From the NCBI GenBank assembly GCA_016124515.1, contig WGNN01000127.1, positions 1 to 36,928 on the forward strand: a stretch of DNA of 36,928 nucleotides, written 5' to 3'. The notes under the pieces were generated by a model that was not told where the DNA came from, ran no database searches, and saw only the letters and a program-made list of their open reading frames with translations. Shown here piece by piece: positions 24,953 through 32,575 of this stretch (position 1 is its first letter; each line of letters begins with the position of its first letter). Both the position numbers and the translations under genes were made by a program. Source of the DNA: a bacterium. Its GTDB lineage: Bacteria; Bacteroidota; Bacteroidia; CAILMK01; JACPUW01.

Positions 24953-25364
24953 TTGGCTAATTTCAAAACTTTTCCAACTAAGGAAATCCACTTGTTAAAA
25001 GACAGTGGTAATTCAGCACATCAGAGTTTTACATTTTCATTTAAGGATATGCAAGGTAATGATGTTACTGGTGACGTGTCAATTTCGGCTATTCAAGCTG
25101 ACGATCCGAGCCAAACATGGTCTGATATAATCCAAAGTGAATAACATAACTGTTAGTCTTTCCTCAGATGGTAAATTCGGAAAGGTACTTATCCGTGCCA
25201 CAAGAGAAAATTATCAAGATATTTTGGTAGTCTCAGTTCATGGAACTATCTCTGAGCTCGTTCTTGCACATAACTCATTTACGATGTTTAAGGGTATTGG
25301 CAAAAGGTTAGTATCTGTTTTTGCAACTTTTACAAATAATTATGGAACCAGTAAAGAGCTATGA
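24953..25364 (+). pseudogene. Small frameshifted gene of unknown function
   Basis: Two overlapping frames join naturally. The first (24953-25144) ends ADDPSQTWSDIIQSE; the second (from 25137) begins VNNITVSLSSDGKFGKVLI, continues RATRENYQDILVVSVHGTIS, and ends TNNYGTSKEL at 25364. Read as one protein of about 135 residues it has the alternating hydrophobic pattern of a beta-rich domain. No signal peptide and no family recognised. The start would be TTG at 24953. The frame change near 25137-25144 suggests a broken gene; two separate tiny genes would be the alternative. Its last 27 bases lie in a direct repeat that recurs at 26305. Confidence 0.4.
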
Positions 25365-25367
25365 GCA
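25338..25367 (+). repeat. Direct repeat, left copy
   Basis: Thirty bases here match 26305-26334 at 28 positions (copies begin AATTATGGAACCAGTAAAGA and AATTATGGAACAAGTAAAGA). The two copies lie 967 bases apart in the same orientation and flank the secreted protein gene at 25393-26178. In one frame both end a reading frame with YGTSKEL; in another, both start one with ME-P/Q-VKSYE. Confidence 0.8.
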
Positions 25368-25392
25368 TTCACAGAATAATTGATGGATTATT

Positions 25393-26178
25393 ATGATAAG
25401 ATTTATAGCAGCCATATTCTTTGCACTATTGATGACTTCCTTTTCGGCTATTGGGCAAGGCTCAAATAGAATATTTGGTAGTATTGTAACGCATGGGTAT
25501 GTAGATTCCTCTTTTATTGATATGCCTGTGGCAATTACCGTTTTTTTTAAGGGAGACAGTGTTTGGAGAGCCTTGAAAATAAGTAAAACGGATACTTTTT
25601 CGCTATCAAAATTGTATTTCCATAAGCCAGTGGCCCGTCTGGGATTTTCCAAACCTGGTTATGATACTGTATCAATAGCCTTAAATGATACGGTTTCGAA
25701 ACAATTGCCAAGAATTGATATGTATTCAGTTTGGAACAATGTAGTGGCGAACGTTTATATATCTCACGATACAGTATGGGTTGAAAAAATTGAGTCAAAA
25801 TTGCCTTTTATTGACAATGCGGCATTAAACTTTCTGCTTCCCGGCCTAAACGATGATGGTCCGGAAGGTTGTGATATCGCATCATTTTACTTTAATTTCG
25901 AATACCCTGAGATAGATGGAATACACAAAGAAATGCGGGATTATTTATTGAAAAACTCAAATTACCTTGGTACCGTTGAATATATTAATTTTCGTATTGA
26001 TGATGCTCGCATTCGGACATTGGAAGGACAGACAAGTATTCAAATTAAAGAGGTCAGGCACAAATTGTCATATATGTTGTACAACCTGCCGATAAACCCG
26101 GGCCTGATAAGAAGCGATTATATTCATCCAAACCTTTTTAAATCTGTCATTTATCGAATAAAATTTATCAAAATTTAA
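25393..26178 (+). CDS. Secreted protein of unknown function
   Basis: A 261-residue protein with a clear signal peptide (MIRFIAAIFFALLMTSFSAI, cleavage near GQG), so it is exported. The mature N-terminal part (to about residue 110) has the beta-sandwich rhythm of regulatory-like or Ig-like surface domains, with VDSSFIDMPVAITVFFKGDS and VARLGFSKPGYDTVSIAL; this resembles carboxypeptidase-regulatory-like folds, but I would not assign it firmly. The rest has no recognisable motif and the only Cys is in EGCDIAS. No T9SS sorting domain is present. It lies between the two copies of a direct repeat. In the same frame after its TAA, a further 50 codons stay open to 26331, perhaps the remains of another gene. 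Confidence 0.7.
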   Translation: MIRFIAAIFFALLMTSFSAIGQGSNRIFGSIVTHGYVDSSFIDMPVAITVFFKGDSVWRALKISKTDTFSLSKLYFHKPVARLGFSKPGYDTVSIALNDTVSKQLPRIDMYSVWNNVVANVYISHDTVWVEKIESKLPFIDNAALNFLLPGLNDDGPEGCDIASFYFNFEYPEIDGIHKEMRDYLLKNSNYLGTVEYINFRIDDARIRTLEGQTSIQIKEVRHKLSYMLYNLPINPGLIRSDYIHPNLFKSVIYRIKFIKI

Positions 26179-26181
26179 GAT

Positions 26182-26331
26182 GATCTTGAGTTTGAAAAAG
26201 TAATACGCAGTTCAACGCAATTTTTATTTTGTGCACGCAGAATATTAGATCATTATCTATTTTTGGTGAACCAGGGAAATGCGAATGCCATAATCGACAC
26301 GACAAATTATGGAACAAGTAAAGAGCTATGA
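26182..26331 (+). pseudogene. Gene-end remnant with terminal YGTSKEL
   Basis: Fifty codons without a start follow directly, in frame, the stop of the secreted protein gene. They read SSTQFLFCARRILDHYLFLV, then NQGNANAIIDTTNYGTSKEL and a stop. The last residues match the end of the broken gene at 25364, because they lie in the direct repeat. This is probably the end of a related gene whose front part is gone. Not recognised as any family. Confidence 0.35.
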
Positions 26332-26334
26332 ACA
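26305..26334 (+). repeat. Direct repeat, right copy
   Basis: Partner of 25338-25367 with two mismatches in 30 bases. Just before it, ACAAAT is followed directly by TATGG, while the left copy has an additional AAT there, a one-codon difference that keeps the reading frame. An ATG-started frame (MEQVKSYEQKQNSN...) opens in the repeat and runs on into the tRNA region, where it cannot be a real gene. Confidence 0.8.
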
Positions 26335-26410
26335 AAAACAGAACAGCAACCAACAATTCTGTGGTTCGTCAATCGCATTAATTACACCTACCCCCACCGC
26401 CCTAAAACAA

Positions 26411-26440
26411 AAAATCCTTTCTGAAAACAGAAAGGATTTT
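26411..26440 (-). terminator. Terminator of the tRNA-Val gene
   Basis: A perfect 13-base-pair inverted repeat (AAAATCCTTTCTG / CAGAAAGGATTTT) with an AAAA loop. Read on the minus strand it is followed by a T-rich tail (TTGTTTTAGG), and it starts 11 bases after the 3' end of the tRNA. Confidence 0.9.
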
Positions 26441-26450
26441 ATAGTTCGGG

Positions 26451-26525
26451 TGGGCGATGAGAGATTCGAACTCCCGACCCTCTGGGTGTAAACCAGATGC
26501 TCTGAACCAGCTGAGCTAATCGCCC
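26451..26525 (-). tRNA. tRNA-Val (anticodon UAC)
   Basis: The minus strand folds as a full tRNA: acceptor stem GGGCGAT / ATCGCCC, D-arm with AGCTCAGCTGGTTCAGAGC, anticodon stem TCTGG / CCAGA around the loop TTTACAC with anticodon TAC (valine), and T-arm with GTTCGAATC. The discriminator base is A at 26451. The CCA end is not encoded (CCC follows). A -7 box lies upstream and a perfect terminator downstream, so it is a single-gene unit. It forms the right boundary of the accessory stretch; tRNA genes are frequent integration sites. Confidence 0.95.
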
Positions 26526-26566
26526 GTTTTGTTTATTTTTGCTTAACACTTCCTGTTTTGCGGTGG

Positions 26567-26574
26567 CAAAAGTA
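26567..26574 (-). promoter_or_regulatory. -7 box TACTTTTG of the tRNA-Val gene (minus strand)
   Basis: TACTTTTG matches TANNTTTG and lies 42 bases before the 5' end of the tRNA. No clear -33 box was found. The remaining bases to 26712 are AT-rich and hold no gene; they must also contain the start signals of the AsmA-like gene. Confidence 0.45.
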
Positions 26575-26712
26575 GATGTATTTTCTTACCACAGAAATTT
26601 TTTTTCAAAAAAGTTTTTTGCCCCCTTTCAGTTATGAACATTTTAATGAAAAAAAGGCTCAATACAGCACAATAATGCCAATATTTTCGTTGATGCACAT
26701 TGCAATGTTTTC

Positions 26713-29271
26713 ATGAGAATAGCCAAAATCATAGCCACTTACCTCACGGTTTTCTTCCTATCGGCAGCCACGCTGTTGCTTATCCTATTCCACGTGTTTC
26801 AGCGCGACCTTAGCAATGTGGTGTTGTCAACCCTTGAGCCTTTTTTGCAAGCCGATGTAAAGGTGCAAAGTCTTGAAGCTACCTTATTCAACACATTTCC
26901 AAAAGGTTCGGTAGAGTTGGTCAATGTGCGCATAAGCGATACCGATACCAATTCTATGGAAAACGCCTACGAAATTGGCCGCGTTTACCTGCTGTTTGAC
27001 TATAAAGATTTGTTTAGCGGCAACTTCAGGGTGCGGCACATCATCATCCGCGATGCCGATATTAAAATGGTGTATCGCAGCGATGGAAGCACCAACTTTG
27101 AATTTTGGAAGGTTACCGATTCTACCTCCGCCGACACCAATCAGGTGGAACTGGCACTTGACCGCGTGGAAATATTCAACACAAAATATACTTTGTACAA
27201 CCACCTTGATGGTTTTAAGCTGCAAACACACATTCACGAAGGCGCTTTTTCGCTCAAATCGCTGGCGGGCAATACACACATGGACATAATGGCCGACTTT
27301 GATATAAACGACCTGCGCGATGGCGAACTGCAATGGGTTGACAACAAAAGCCTGAAGTCGAAACTGGGTTTTTCTATCAAAGACCTTGACAAATACACCA
27401 TACAAGACGGCGACCTGACCATAGAAGGTATGAAATTTAAGATTGACGGCGTTATTGACAATTCCGCCCAAAATATATTCACCGATATTTCCATTAAGAG
27501 CGAATACAGCCGCCTTGAAGAATTGATAGCCCTTTCGCCCGGGCTTTTGCAAGGCTCGCTCGACGACTATGCCATTGAAGGGGCAGCCTATTTCAATGCC
27601 GATATAGTGGGGGAGTGGAGCACTACGCAGTCGGCCAACTTCAATATTGGTTTTGGTTTCAGAGAGGGCAACATCAGGCAAAAATCAACCGGACTCGTTT
27701 TTTCAGGCCTCAATTTAGACGGACGCTATTCAAACGGCAAAAACAACAACAACTACACAAGCTACATCCACCTGAAAGGGCTGCGCGGAAAGCACAATAC
27801 AGGTGAAGTGAATGGTGATTTTTATCTTGAAAATTTCAACAATCCTTTTTGCAAATTCAACCTGAAGGCGGATCTTGATTTGGATTGGCTCAGCGAAATG
27901 TTTGCCTTTGAAGAGGTGGAGCAGCTGAGTGGCCACCTCAATACCAACCTCGTATTCGAAGGGCTGTTGAGCAACCTTGAGTCGGTTGAAAAACTATCGG
28001 ATGTAAAAATTCAAGGCGATATTGCCTTCGAGTCTATCAACTTGAAATTGAAGGGACTGGATAAGAAATTTACCAACATGGCGGGCAAAATGAATTTTGA
28101 AAAACCCATACTCATGGTGAGTACCTTCAGCATGCACTACGGCGCATCTGATTTCGTTTTTTCCGGCTATTTCAAAAATCCGCTTACTTTTTTTAATGAA
28201 AACAAGTTGTTGCTCTATGGCGATGTGAGCTGCGATACACTTTTGCTCGAGCAGTTTATGCAAAGCGAGTCAGCGGGAAATGATATGGCGGAAAAACCGG
28301 CAAATCTCGATGAAAGTCGCGGTTTCAATACCGATCTGATTTTTGCCAATCTCAACGCCGACATCGGCCACCTCAAATACCAAAATTTTGAATTGGACCG
28401 GATAAATGGCAATGTGCGTTTTTACCAAAGGCAATTGTTTGTAAATGAACTTTCGTTTAGCACCCTAGGCGGCAGCGTTACCCTCACCGGCATGGCAAAA
28501 GCCAATAGTTTTACCGGCTATACCGTGGATGCCGATATTGCCCTGGCCGATATGGACATCAGCAGCATTTTCAAAGCCTTTGACAATTTTGGGCAAAGCG
28601 AACTCTCATACGAGCAAATCAAGGGGAAAATATCGGCAACCCCCAGTATTTCATTCAAAATGGACGACCAATTCAATATAGATATGCAAAGCCTGCTGGC
28701 CGATGTGCCGGTGCAAGTGATAGATGGCGAGCTTATTGAATTTTTGCCCATGCTAAAAATTGCCGGATTTATAAAAGTGGGCAATTTTGAACACATCATG
28801 TTCGATACCCTTCAAAGTCAATTGTTTATCCAAAACCAGGTATTGCACTTGCCTGAAACTAAAGTGAATACCAATACCTTCGATATGCTGGTTTCGGGCA
28901 TCCATACCTTTGAAAATGTGGTGGACTACAAAGTGGCACTCAACCTTAAAAAACTATTTATCAGTCAAAATAAAATTACCGACAAAACTTTCAGCTACTA
29001 CACCGGCAAAACCAGCGGCAACATAAGTGTGTATTTATTGGTAAAAGGCCCTGCTGACGACCCCGAAATTTCATACGATATGGGAGCGCTGGGCGGAAAA
29101 ATAGCCGAAGGTTTGCAAAATGAGAGTAAAGAATTGAAAGCCGCACGCCAACGCGAACAAAAATTAAAAGATTACCGCCGCGACTCATTGCTGCAGGTGC
29201 ACCGCAAAAACCAGCGGATTAGACGGCGCAATGCACTCAAAGAAGGCTGGGAAGAATTGCAAAGAAAATGA
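26713..29271 (+). CDS. AsmA-like membrane-anchored protein
   Basis: An 852-residue protein of the AsmA/TamB-like (AsmA_2-type) group, envelope proteins thought to help carry lipids between membranes. One N-terminal membrane helix (about residues 6-28) is followed by the family opening: SNVVLSTLEPFLQADVKVQS, then FPKGSVELVNVRISD and FRVRHIIIRDADIKMVY. The long beta-rich body continues with repeated 'G-x-x-x-(h)-x-(h)-x-G' strands, and the AsmA C-terminal region lies at about 600-800 (including VNTNTFDMLVSGIHTFENVV, the usual late motif). The last 50 residues are a strongly charged helix (KELKAARQREQKLKDYRRDS), probably a coiled coil. It overlaps the start of the next gene by four bases (ATGA), so the two are translationally coupled. 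Confidence 0.9.
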   Translation: MRIAKIIATYLTVFFLSAATLLLILFHVFQRDLSNVVLSTLEPFLQADVKVQSLEATLFNTFPKGSVELVNVRISDTDTNSMENAYEIGRVYLLFDYKDLFSGNFRVRHIIIRDADIKMVYRSDGSTNFEFWKVTDSTSADTNQVELALDRVEIFNTKYTLYNHLDGFKLQTHIHEGAFSLKSLAGNTHMDIMADFDINDLRDGELQWVDNKSLKSKLGFSIKDLDKYTIQDGDLTIEGMKFKIDGVIDNSAQNIFTDISIKSEYSRLEELIALSPGLLQGSLDDYAIEGAAYFNADIVGEWSTTQSANFNIGFGFREGNIRQKSTGLVFSGLNLDGRYSNGKNNNNYTSYIHLKGLRGKHNTGEVNGDFYLENFNNPFCKFNLKADLDLDWLSEMFAFEEVEQLSGHLNTNLVFEGLLSNLESVEKLSDVKIQGDIAFESINLKLKGLDKKFTNMAGKMNFEKPILMVSTFSMHYGASDFVFSGYFKNPLTFFNENKLLLYGDVSCDTLLLEQFMQSESAGNDMAEKPANLDESRGFNTDLIFANLNADIGHLKYQNFELDRINGNVRFYQRQLFVNELSFSTLGGSVTLTGMAKANSFTGYTVDADIALADMDISSIFKAFDNFGQSELSYEQIKGKISATPSISFKMDDQFNIDMQSLLADVPVQVIDGELIEFLPMLKIAGFIKVGNFEHIMFDTLQSQLFIQNQVLHLPETKVNTNTFDMLVSGIHTFENVVDYKVALNLKKLFISQNKITDKTFSYYTGKTSGNISVYLLVKGPADDPEISYDMGALGGKIAEGLQNESKELKAARQREQKLKDYRRDSLLQVHRKNQRIRRRNALKEGWEELQRK

Positions 29272-30467
29272 TAGGCAAATACCACCATAAGCGCATTTGG
29301 AAAATTGTATTGCTCGCCGTGGCGGTGGTCATTGGTGTTTCCTCGGTTATATATACCAACTATGTGGTGCAAAAGCTGGCGCGCGAAGAGCGGGCCCGTG
29401 TGCAATTGATTGTAGATGCCACCAAATTGATTACCGAAATTGAGCCCAATGACGAAGCCCTTAATTTTTTGATGAATATAATAAGGGGCAATACCACCAC
29501 ACCCGTTATTGTCACCGATTCGGCTGGCATTATTACCCAATACCGCAACCTCGATTCGGCCAAGGCTTTAGACAGCGCCTATATTTACCATCAGTTGCAG
29601 GAGATGAAAGCCGAGCACGAACCCGTTTATCTCAACTCCGATTATTTTCCCGAAATATATCATTACGGCGACTCGAGTACCATTATACTTCTCAAGTATT
29701 ATCCTTATGTTCAGCTCTTTATCATAGCCTTATTCATATTTGTTTCTTACCTGGCATTCAGTTCATCGCGCCGGTTCGAGCAAAACCAAGTGTGGGTAGG
29801 CATGTCAAAAGAAACCGCTCATCAACTGGGCACACCGCTTTCAAGCCTGCTGGCCTGGGTTGAATACTTGCGTGGCGAAGGCGATAAATTTCCGCAGGAA
29901 ATAGTTTCTGAAATAGAGAAGGATGTCAACCGCCTTGAAGTTATCACCGAACGATTTTCAAAGGTGGGTTCACAACCCGTATTGGTGCAAGATAATGTAA
30001 ATGAAGTAATTGCAAGTAGTATTTCCTATTTGCAAAACCGCGTATCGCGCAAAGTGCTTATAGAAATCGATCCCGCCTCAGACCATGATGCCATGGCCTA
30101 CCTCAACCGCAGTTTGTTTGAGTGGGTCATTGAAAACCTGTGCAAAAATGCTGTTGACGCAATGGAAGGTAAGGGAAAACTATCGTTTTTAATCCAAAAC
30201 AAAGCCGAACAAGTATTTATCGATGTAAAGGATACCGGCAAAGGTATTCCGCTTTATTTGCAAAAAACGGTGTTTAATCCGGGTTATACCACCCGCAAGC
30301 GGGGCTGGGGGCTTGGCCTGAGCTTGGCCAAACGCATTATAGAATCGTACCACAACGGACAAATATTTGTGCTTCATTCAGAACCCAAAGCCGGTACCAC
30401 GTTTAGAATAAAACTACCCAAACTTCCCGGCAACCAAAGCACACCATTCACTGATAAAGTATCATAG
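29268..30467 (+). CDS. Sensor histidine kinase
   Basis: A 399-residue membrane sensor kinase. Helices at about residues 13-33 and 141-164 enclose an extracytoplasmic sensor region of about 105 residues. The kinase core has the phosphoacceptor box SKETAHQLGTPLSSL with His185, the N box ENLCKNAVDAM (289-299), the ATP-binding DTGKGI (312-317), the F/G2 region NPGYTTRKRGWGLGLSLAKR and the final GTTFRIKLP. All expected residues are present, so it should be active. The HQLGTPLSSL form of the H-box is a subtype common in Bacteroidota. There is no response regulator next to it, so the partner is unknown. Its ATG overlaps the stop of the AsmA-like gene, which hints at a link to envelope state. Confidence 0.93.
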   Translation: MIGKYHHKRIWKIVLLAVAVVIGVSSVIYTNYVVQKLAREERARVQLIVDATKLITEIEPNDEALNFLMNIIRGNTTTPVIVTDSAGIITQYRNLDSAKALDSAYIYHQLQEMKAEHEPVYLNSDYFPEIYHYGDSSTIILLKYYPYVQLFIIALFIFVSYLAFSSSRRFEQNQVWVGMSKETAHQLGTPLSSLLAWVEYLRGEGDKFPQEIVSEIEKDVNRLEVITERFSKVGSQPVLVQDNVNEVIASSISYLQNRVSRKVLIEIDPASDHDAMAYLNRSLFEWVIENLCKNAVDAMEGKGKLSFLIQNKAEQVFIDVKDTGKGIPLYLQKTVFNPGYTTRKRGWGLGLSLAKRIIESYHNGQIFVLHSEPKAGTTFRIKLPKLPGNQSTPFTDKVS

Positions 30468-30475
30468 TACATTTG
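30468..30475 (+). promoter_or_regulatory. -7 box TACATTTG before yicC
   Basis: Exact TANNTTTG match starting directly after the kinase stop codon and 21 bases before the yicC ATG. It indicates that yicC-gmk-nadD has its own promoter. No clear -33 box. Confidence 0.5.
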
Positions 30476-30496
30476 CCCAATAATTAACAAACATAT

Positions 30497-31369
30497 ATGG
30501 TCTATTCCATGACTGGCTTTGGTTCTAGTACCAAAGAAAATAACCTGGTAAAGGTAGATGTTGAGATAAAATCGCTCAATAGCAAGTTTCTCGACCTGAA
30601 TATACGCCTGCCCAAAGTGGCACAACCTTTTGAAATGGATTTCAGAAATGTGGTAAACCAACGAGTTAAGCGCGGAAAAATCATGCTTAACATCAATGCC
30701 ACAGTGCTCAATACTTCATTGGCAAAGCGGGGCATCAACCGCGAATTATTTTTGGCCTATAAAAATGATCTTGAAAAACTTGCCGACGAAAATGCCTTGC
30801 AAAAAGACGATTTACTTCAAATAATCCTGTCGCTTCCCGATGTAATAGAAACCCCTGAAAACGAGAGTGATGATGATGTGAAGGAAGTGTTTCTCTCAGC
30901 GCTTAGCGAGGCCATTGATGCGCTTGACACCTTCAGGCTGCAAGAAGGCGAAACCTTGAGCAAAGAGTTGGCACAATACGCAAAAAATATTTTGAATAAA
31001 CTGCGCGAGGTGGACGCCAACAAGCAACTGCGGGTAGATAAAATGCGCAAAAAACTGCAAGACTTGCTCGATAAGCACCTTACCAATGAGCAGAAAGACA
31101 CAGGCCGATTGGAGCAGGAAGTGGTTTTTTACATAGAACGCTTTGACATAACAGAAGAAATAGTGCGTCTTGAAGGACATATCAATTATTTTTTAAAAGA
31201 ACTTGGTGGCGAAGGTTCGGGCAAAAAGCTCGGGTTTATAGCGCAGGAAATGGGTCGCGAAATAAATACCATTGGGTCCAAAGCCAATGATGAGCAAATA
31301 CAGCATTTGGTAGTGCACATGAAAGATGATTTGGAAAAAATAAAAGAGCAGGTACTCAATATATTATAA
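30497..31369 (+). CDS. yicC: YicC/YloC family endoribonuclease
   Basis: A 290-residue member of the YicC family, RNA-binding endoribonucleases that take part in RNA turnover (E. coli YicC has been linked to small-RNA degradation). The N-terminus SMTGFGSS is the family signature, followed by EIKSLNSKFLDLNIRLP and the RGKIMLNI strand. The C-terminal DUF1732 region has LEGHINYFLKELGGEGSGKK and LGFIAQEMGREINTIGSKAN, with the late QIQHLVVHMKDDLEKIKEQV helix. Length is normal for the family (about 290). Its stop TAA is followed after three bases by the gmk ATG, and gmk/nadD continue the cluster, an arrangement I remember as common in Bacteroidota. Confidence 0.95.
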   Translation: MVYSMTGFGSSTKENNLVKVDVEIKSLNSKFLDLNIRLPKVAQPFEMDFRNVVNQRVKRGKIMLNINATVLNTSLAKRGINRELFLAYKNDLEKLADENALQKDDLLQIILSLPDVIETPENESDDDVKEVFLSALSEAIDALDTFRLQEGETLSKELAQYAKNILNKLREVDANKQLRVDKMRKKLQDLLDKHLTNEQKDTGRLEQEVVFYIERFDITEEIVRLEGHINYFLKELGGEGSGKKLGFIAQEMGREINTIGSKANDEQIQHLVVHMKDDLEKIKEQVLNIL

Positions 31370-31372
31370 GTG

Positions 31373-31945
31373 ATGAATATCGATAATAAATTGGTGGTTT
31401 TCTGTGGCCCTTCGGGGGCGGGAAAATCAACCATTGCACAAAAAATAATTCGCGAAATTCCTTACTTCGAATTTTCTGTATCGGCTACCACCCGCAAGCC
31501 ACGAAACGGCGAGCAGGAAGGTGTGCATTATTATTATTTGGAAATTGATGAATTTGAAGCCAAAATAGCCAACAACGAGTTTTTGGAGTACGAGCAAGTT
31601 TATGAAGGCTTGTACTATGGCACCCTGAAGGCTGAATTGGAACGCATTAGAAACAAGGGTAAAATACCCATTCTTGACCTTGACGTAAAAGGCGCCTCGC
31701 ACCTGAAGGAAGCCTACGGAAGCGATGGTTTGTTTGTATTTGTGCACCCCGGCAGCATTGATATATTGGCCGAAAGGCTGAAGAAAAGAGGCACCGAGGA
31801 TGATAGGAGTATAGAAAAGCGCATCAGACGGGCATCTTTTGAACTTGAGTATGCCAATAAGTTTGATTACGTGCTGCACAATGATATATTGGAGCGCGCC
31901 GACAAAGAAATTGCAGAAGTAATTACCAATTACCTAAAAAAATAG
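31373..31945 (+). CDS. gmk: Guanylate kinase
   Basis: A 190-residue cytosolic kinase that phosphorylates GMP to GDP with ATP, needed for GTP and dGTP supply. P-loop GPSGAGKST at residues 12-20, GMP-binding segment SVSATTRKPRNGEQEGVHYY, and LDLDVKGASHLKEAYGSDGL in the core. The lid region contains KKRGTEDDRSIEKRIRRA with the Arg residues of the active site. ATG 31373 is preferred; a GTG at 31370 would only add one residue. It begins three bases after yicC and ends four bases before nadD. Confidence 0.97.
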   Translation: MNIDNKLVVFCGPSGAGKSTIAQKIIREIPYFEFSVSATTRKPRNGEQEGVHYYYLEIDEFEAKIANNEFLEYEQVYEGLYYGTLKAELERIRNKGKIPILDLDVKGASHLKEAYGSDGLFVFVHPGSIDILAERLKKRGTEDDRSIEKRIRRASFELEYANKFDYVLHNDILERADKEIAEVITNYLKK

Positions 31946-31949
31946 CTTC

Positions 31950-32516
31950 ATGAAAATTGGCTTGTTTTTCGGTTCATTCAACCCCATACACATGGGGCAT
32001 TTGATGATTGCAGGATACATGGCCGAGAATACCGATTTAGACCAGGTTTGGTTTATGGTCACCCCGCAAAATCCACTCAAAAACCAACGCAACCTGCTCA
32101 ATGAGTACGATAGATTGGAAATGGTGAACCTTGCCATAGCCGGCAACGACAAGTTGAGAGCCAGCGACTTTGAGTTTTATCTTCCCAGGCCATCATTCAC
32201 CATCGATACCTTGGTGCGGCTCAAAGAAGCCTATAGCAACCATGAGTTTGTGCTCATAATGGGCAGCGATACGGTGAATACGCTTCCTAAATGGAAAAAT
32301 CACGAAGTGCTTATTGACAACTATGCGGTGTATGCCTACCCTCGGGTGAATAGTCCAGTAAATTTTGAATTTGACAACCTCACCGTTTTTGAAACCCCAA
32401 TAATGGAAATATCGGCAACCTTTATAAGAAGAAGTCTTCAAAACGGCAGGTCCATCCGCTATTTCGTACCTGAAAGTGTAAGGCAATTTTTAGAAAAATG
32501 GGGGTATTATAAATAA
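31950..32516 (+). CDS. nadD: Nicotinate-nucleotide adenylyltransferase
   Basis: A 188-residue enzyme of NAD synthesis that joins ATP and nicotinate mononucleotide to make nicotinate adenine dinucleotide. The nucleotidyltransferase start GLFFGSFNPIHMGHLMIA holds the HxGH motif (His18 and His21 region). MVTPQNPLK is the family's substrate loop, MGSDTVNTLPKW is the conserved SD..W segment, and ISATFIRRSL corresponds to the ISSTxIR motif that grips ATP phosphates. It ends with FVPESVRQFLEKWGYYK, the typical 'P..V..YI' tail. Third gene of the yicC cluster. Confidence 0.97.
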   Translation: MKIGLFFGSFNPIHMGHLMIAGYMAENTDLDQVWFMVTPQNPLKNQRNLLNEYDRLEMVNLAIAGNDKLRASDFEFYLPRPSFTIDTLVRLKEAYSNHEFVLIMGSDTVNTLPKWKNHEVLIDNYAVYAYPRVNSPVNFEFDNLTVFETPIMEISATFIRRSLQNGRSIRYFVPESVRQFLEKWGYYK

Positions 32517-32540
32517 GATTTTTTTTAGTTCAGGAATCAA

Positions 32541-32548
32541 TAGCTTTG
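32541..32548 (+). promoter_or_regulatory. -7 box TAGCTTTG of the 152-residue protein gene
   Basis: Matches TANNTTTG 27 bases before the ATG at 32576. Its position rules against the upstream in-frame start at 32546, which overlaps the box. Confidence 0.5.
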
Positions 32549-32575
32549 TATAAAAGAAGAGATAAAATACCTACA

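Noticed and set aside
24748..24966. 72-codon minus-strand open frame
   Set aside because: Alone in a decayed stretch, no promoter, no recognisable motif; the plus strand there is equally open for about 50 codons.
26309..26491. 60-codon open frame starting in the right copy of the direct repeat
   Set aside because: It runs through the tRNA terminator and into the tRNA-Val gene, so the C-terminal part is not a protein. Only its first codons may be a gene-start remnant.
26884..27681. 265-codon antisense open frame in the AsmA-like gene
   Set aside because: Shadow of a well-supported gene; no start signal and no domain.
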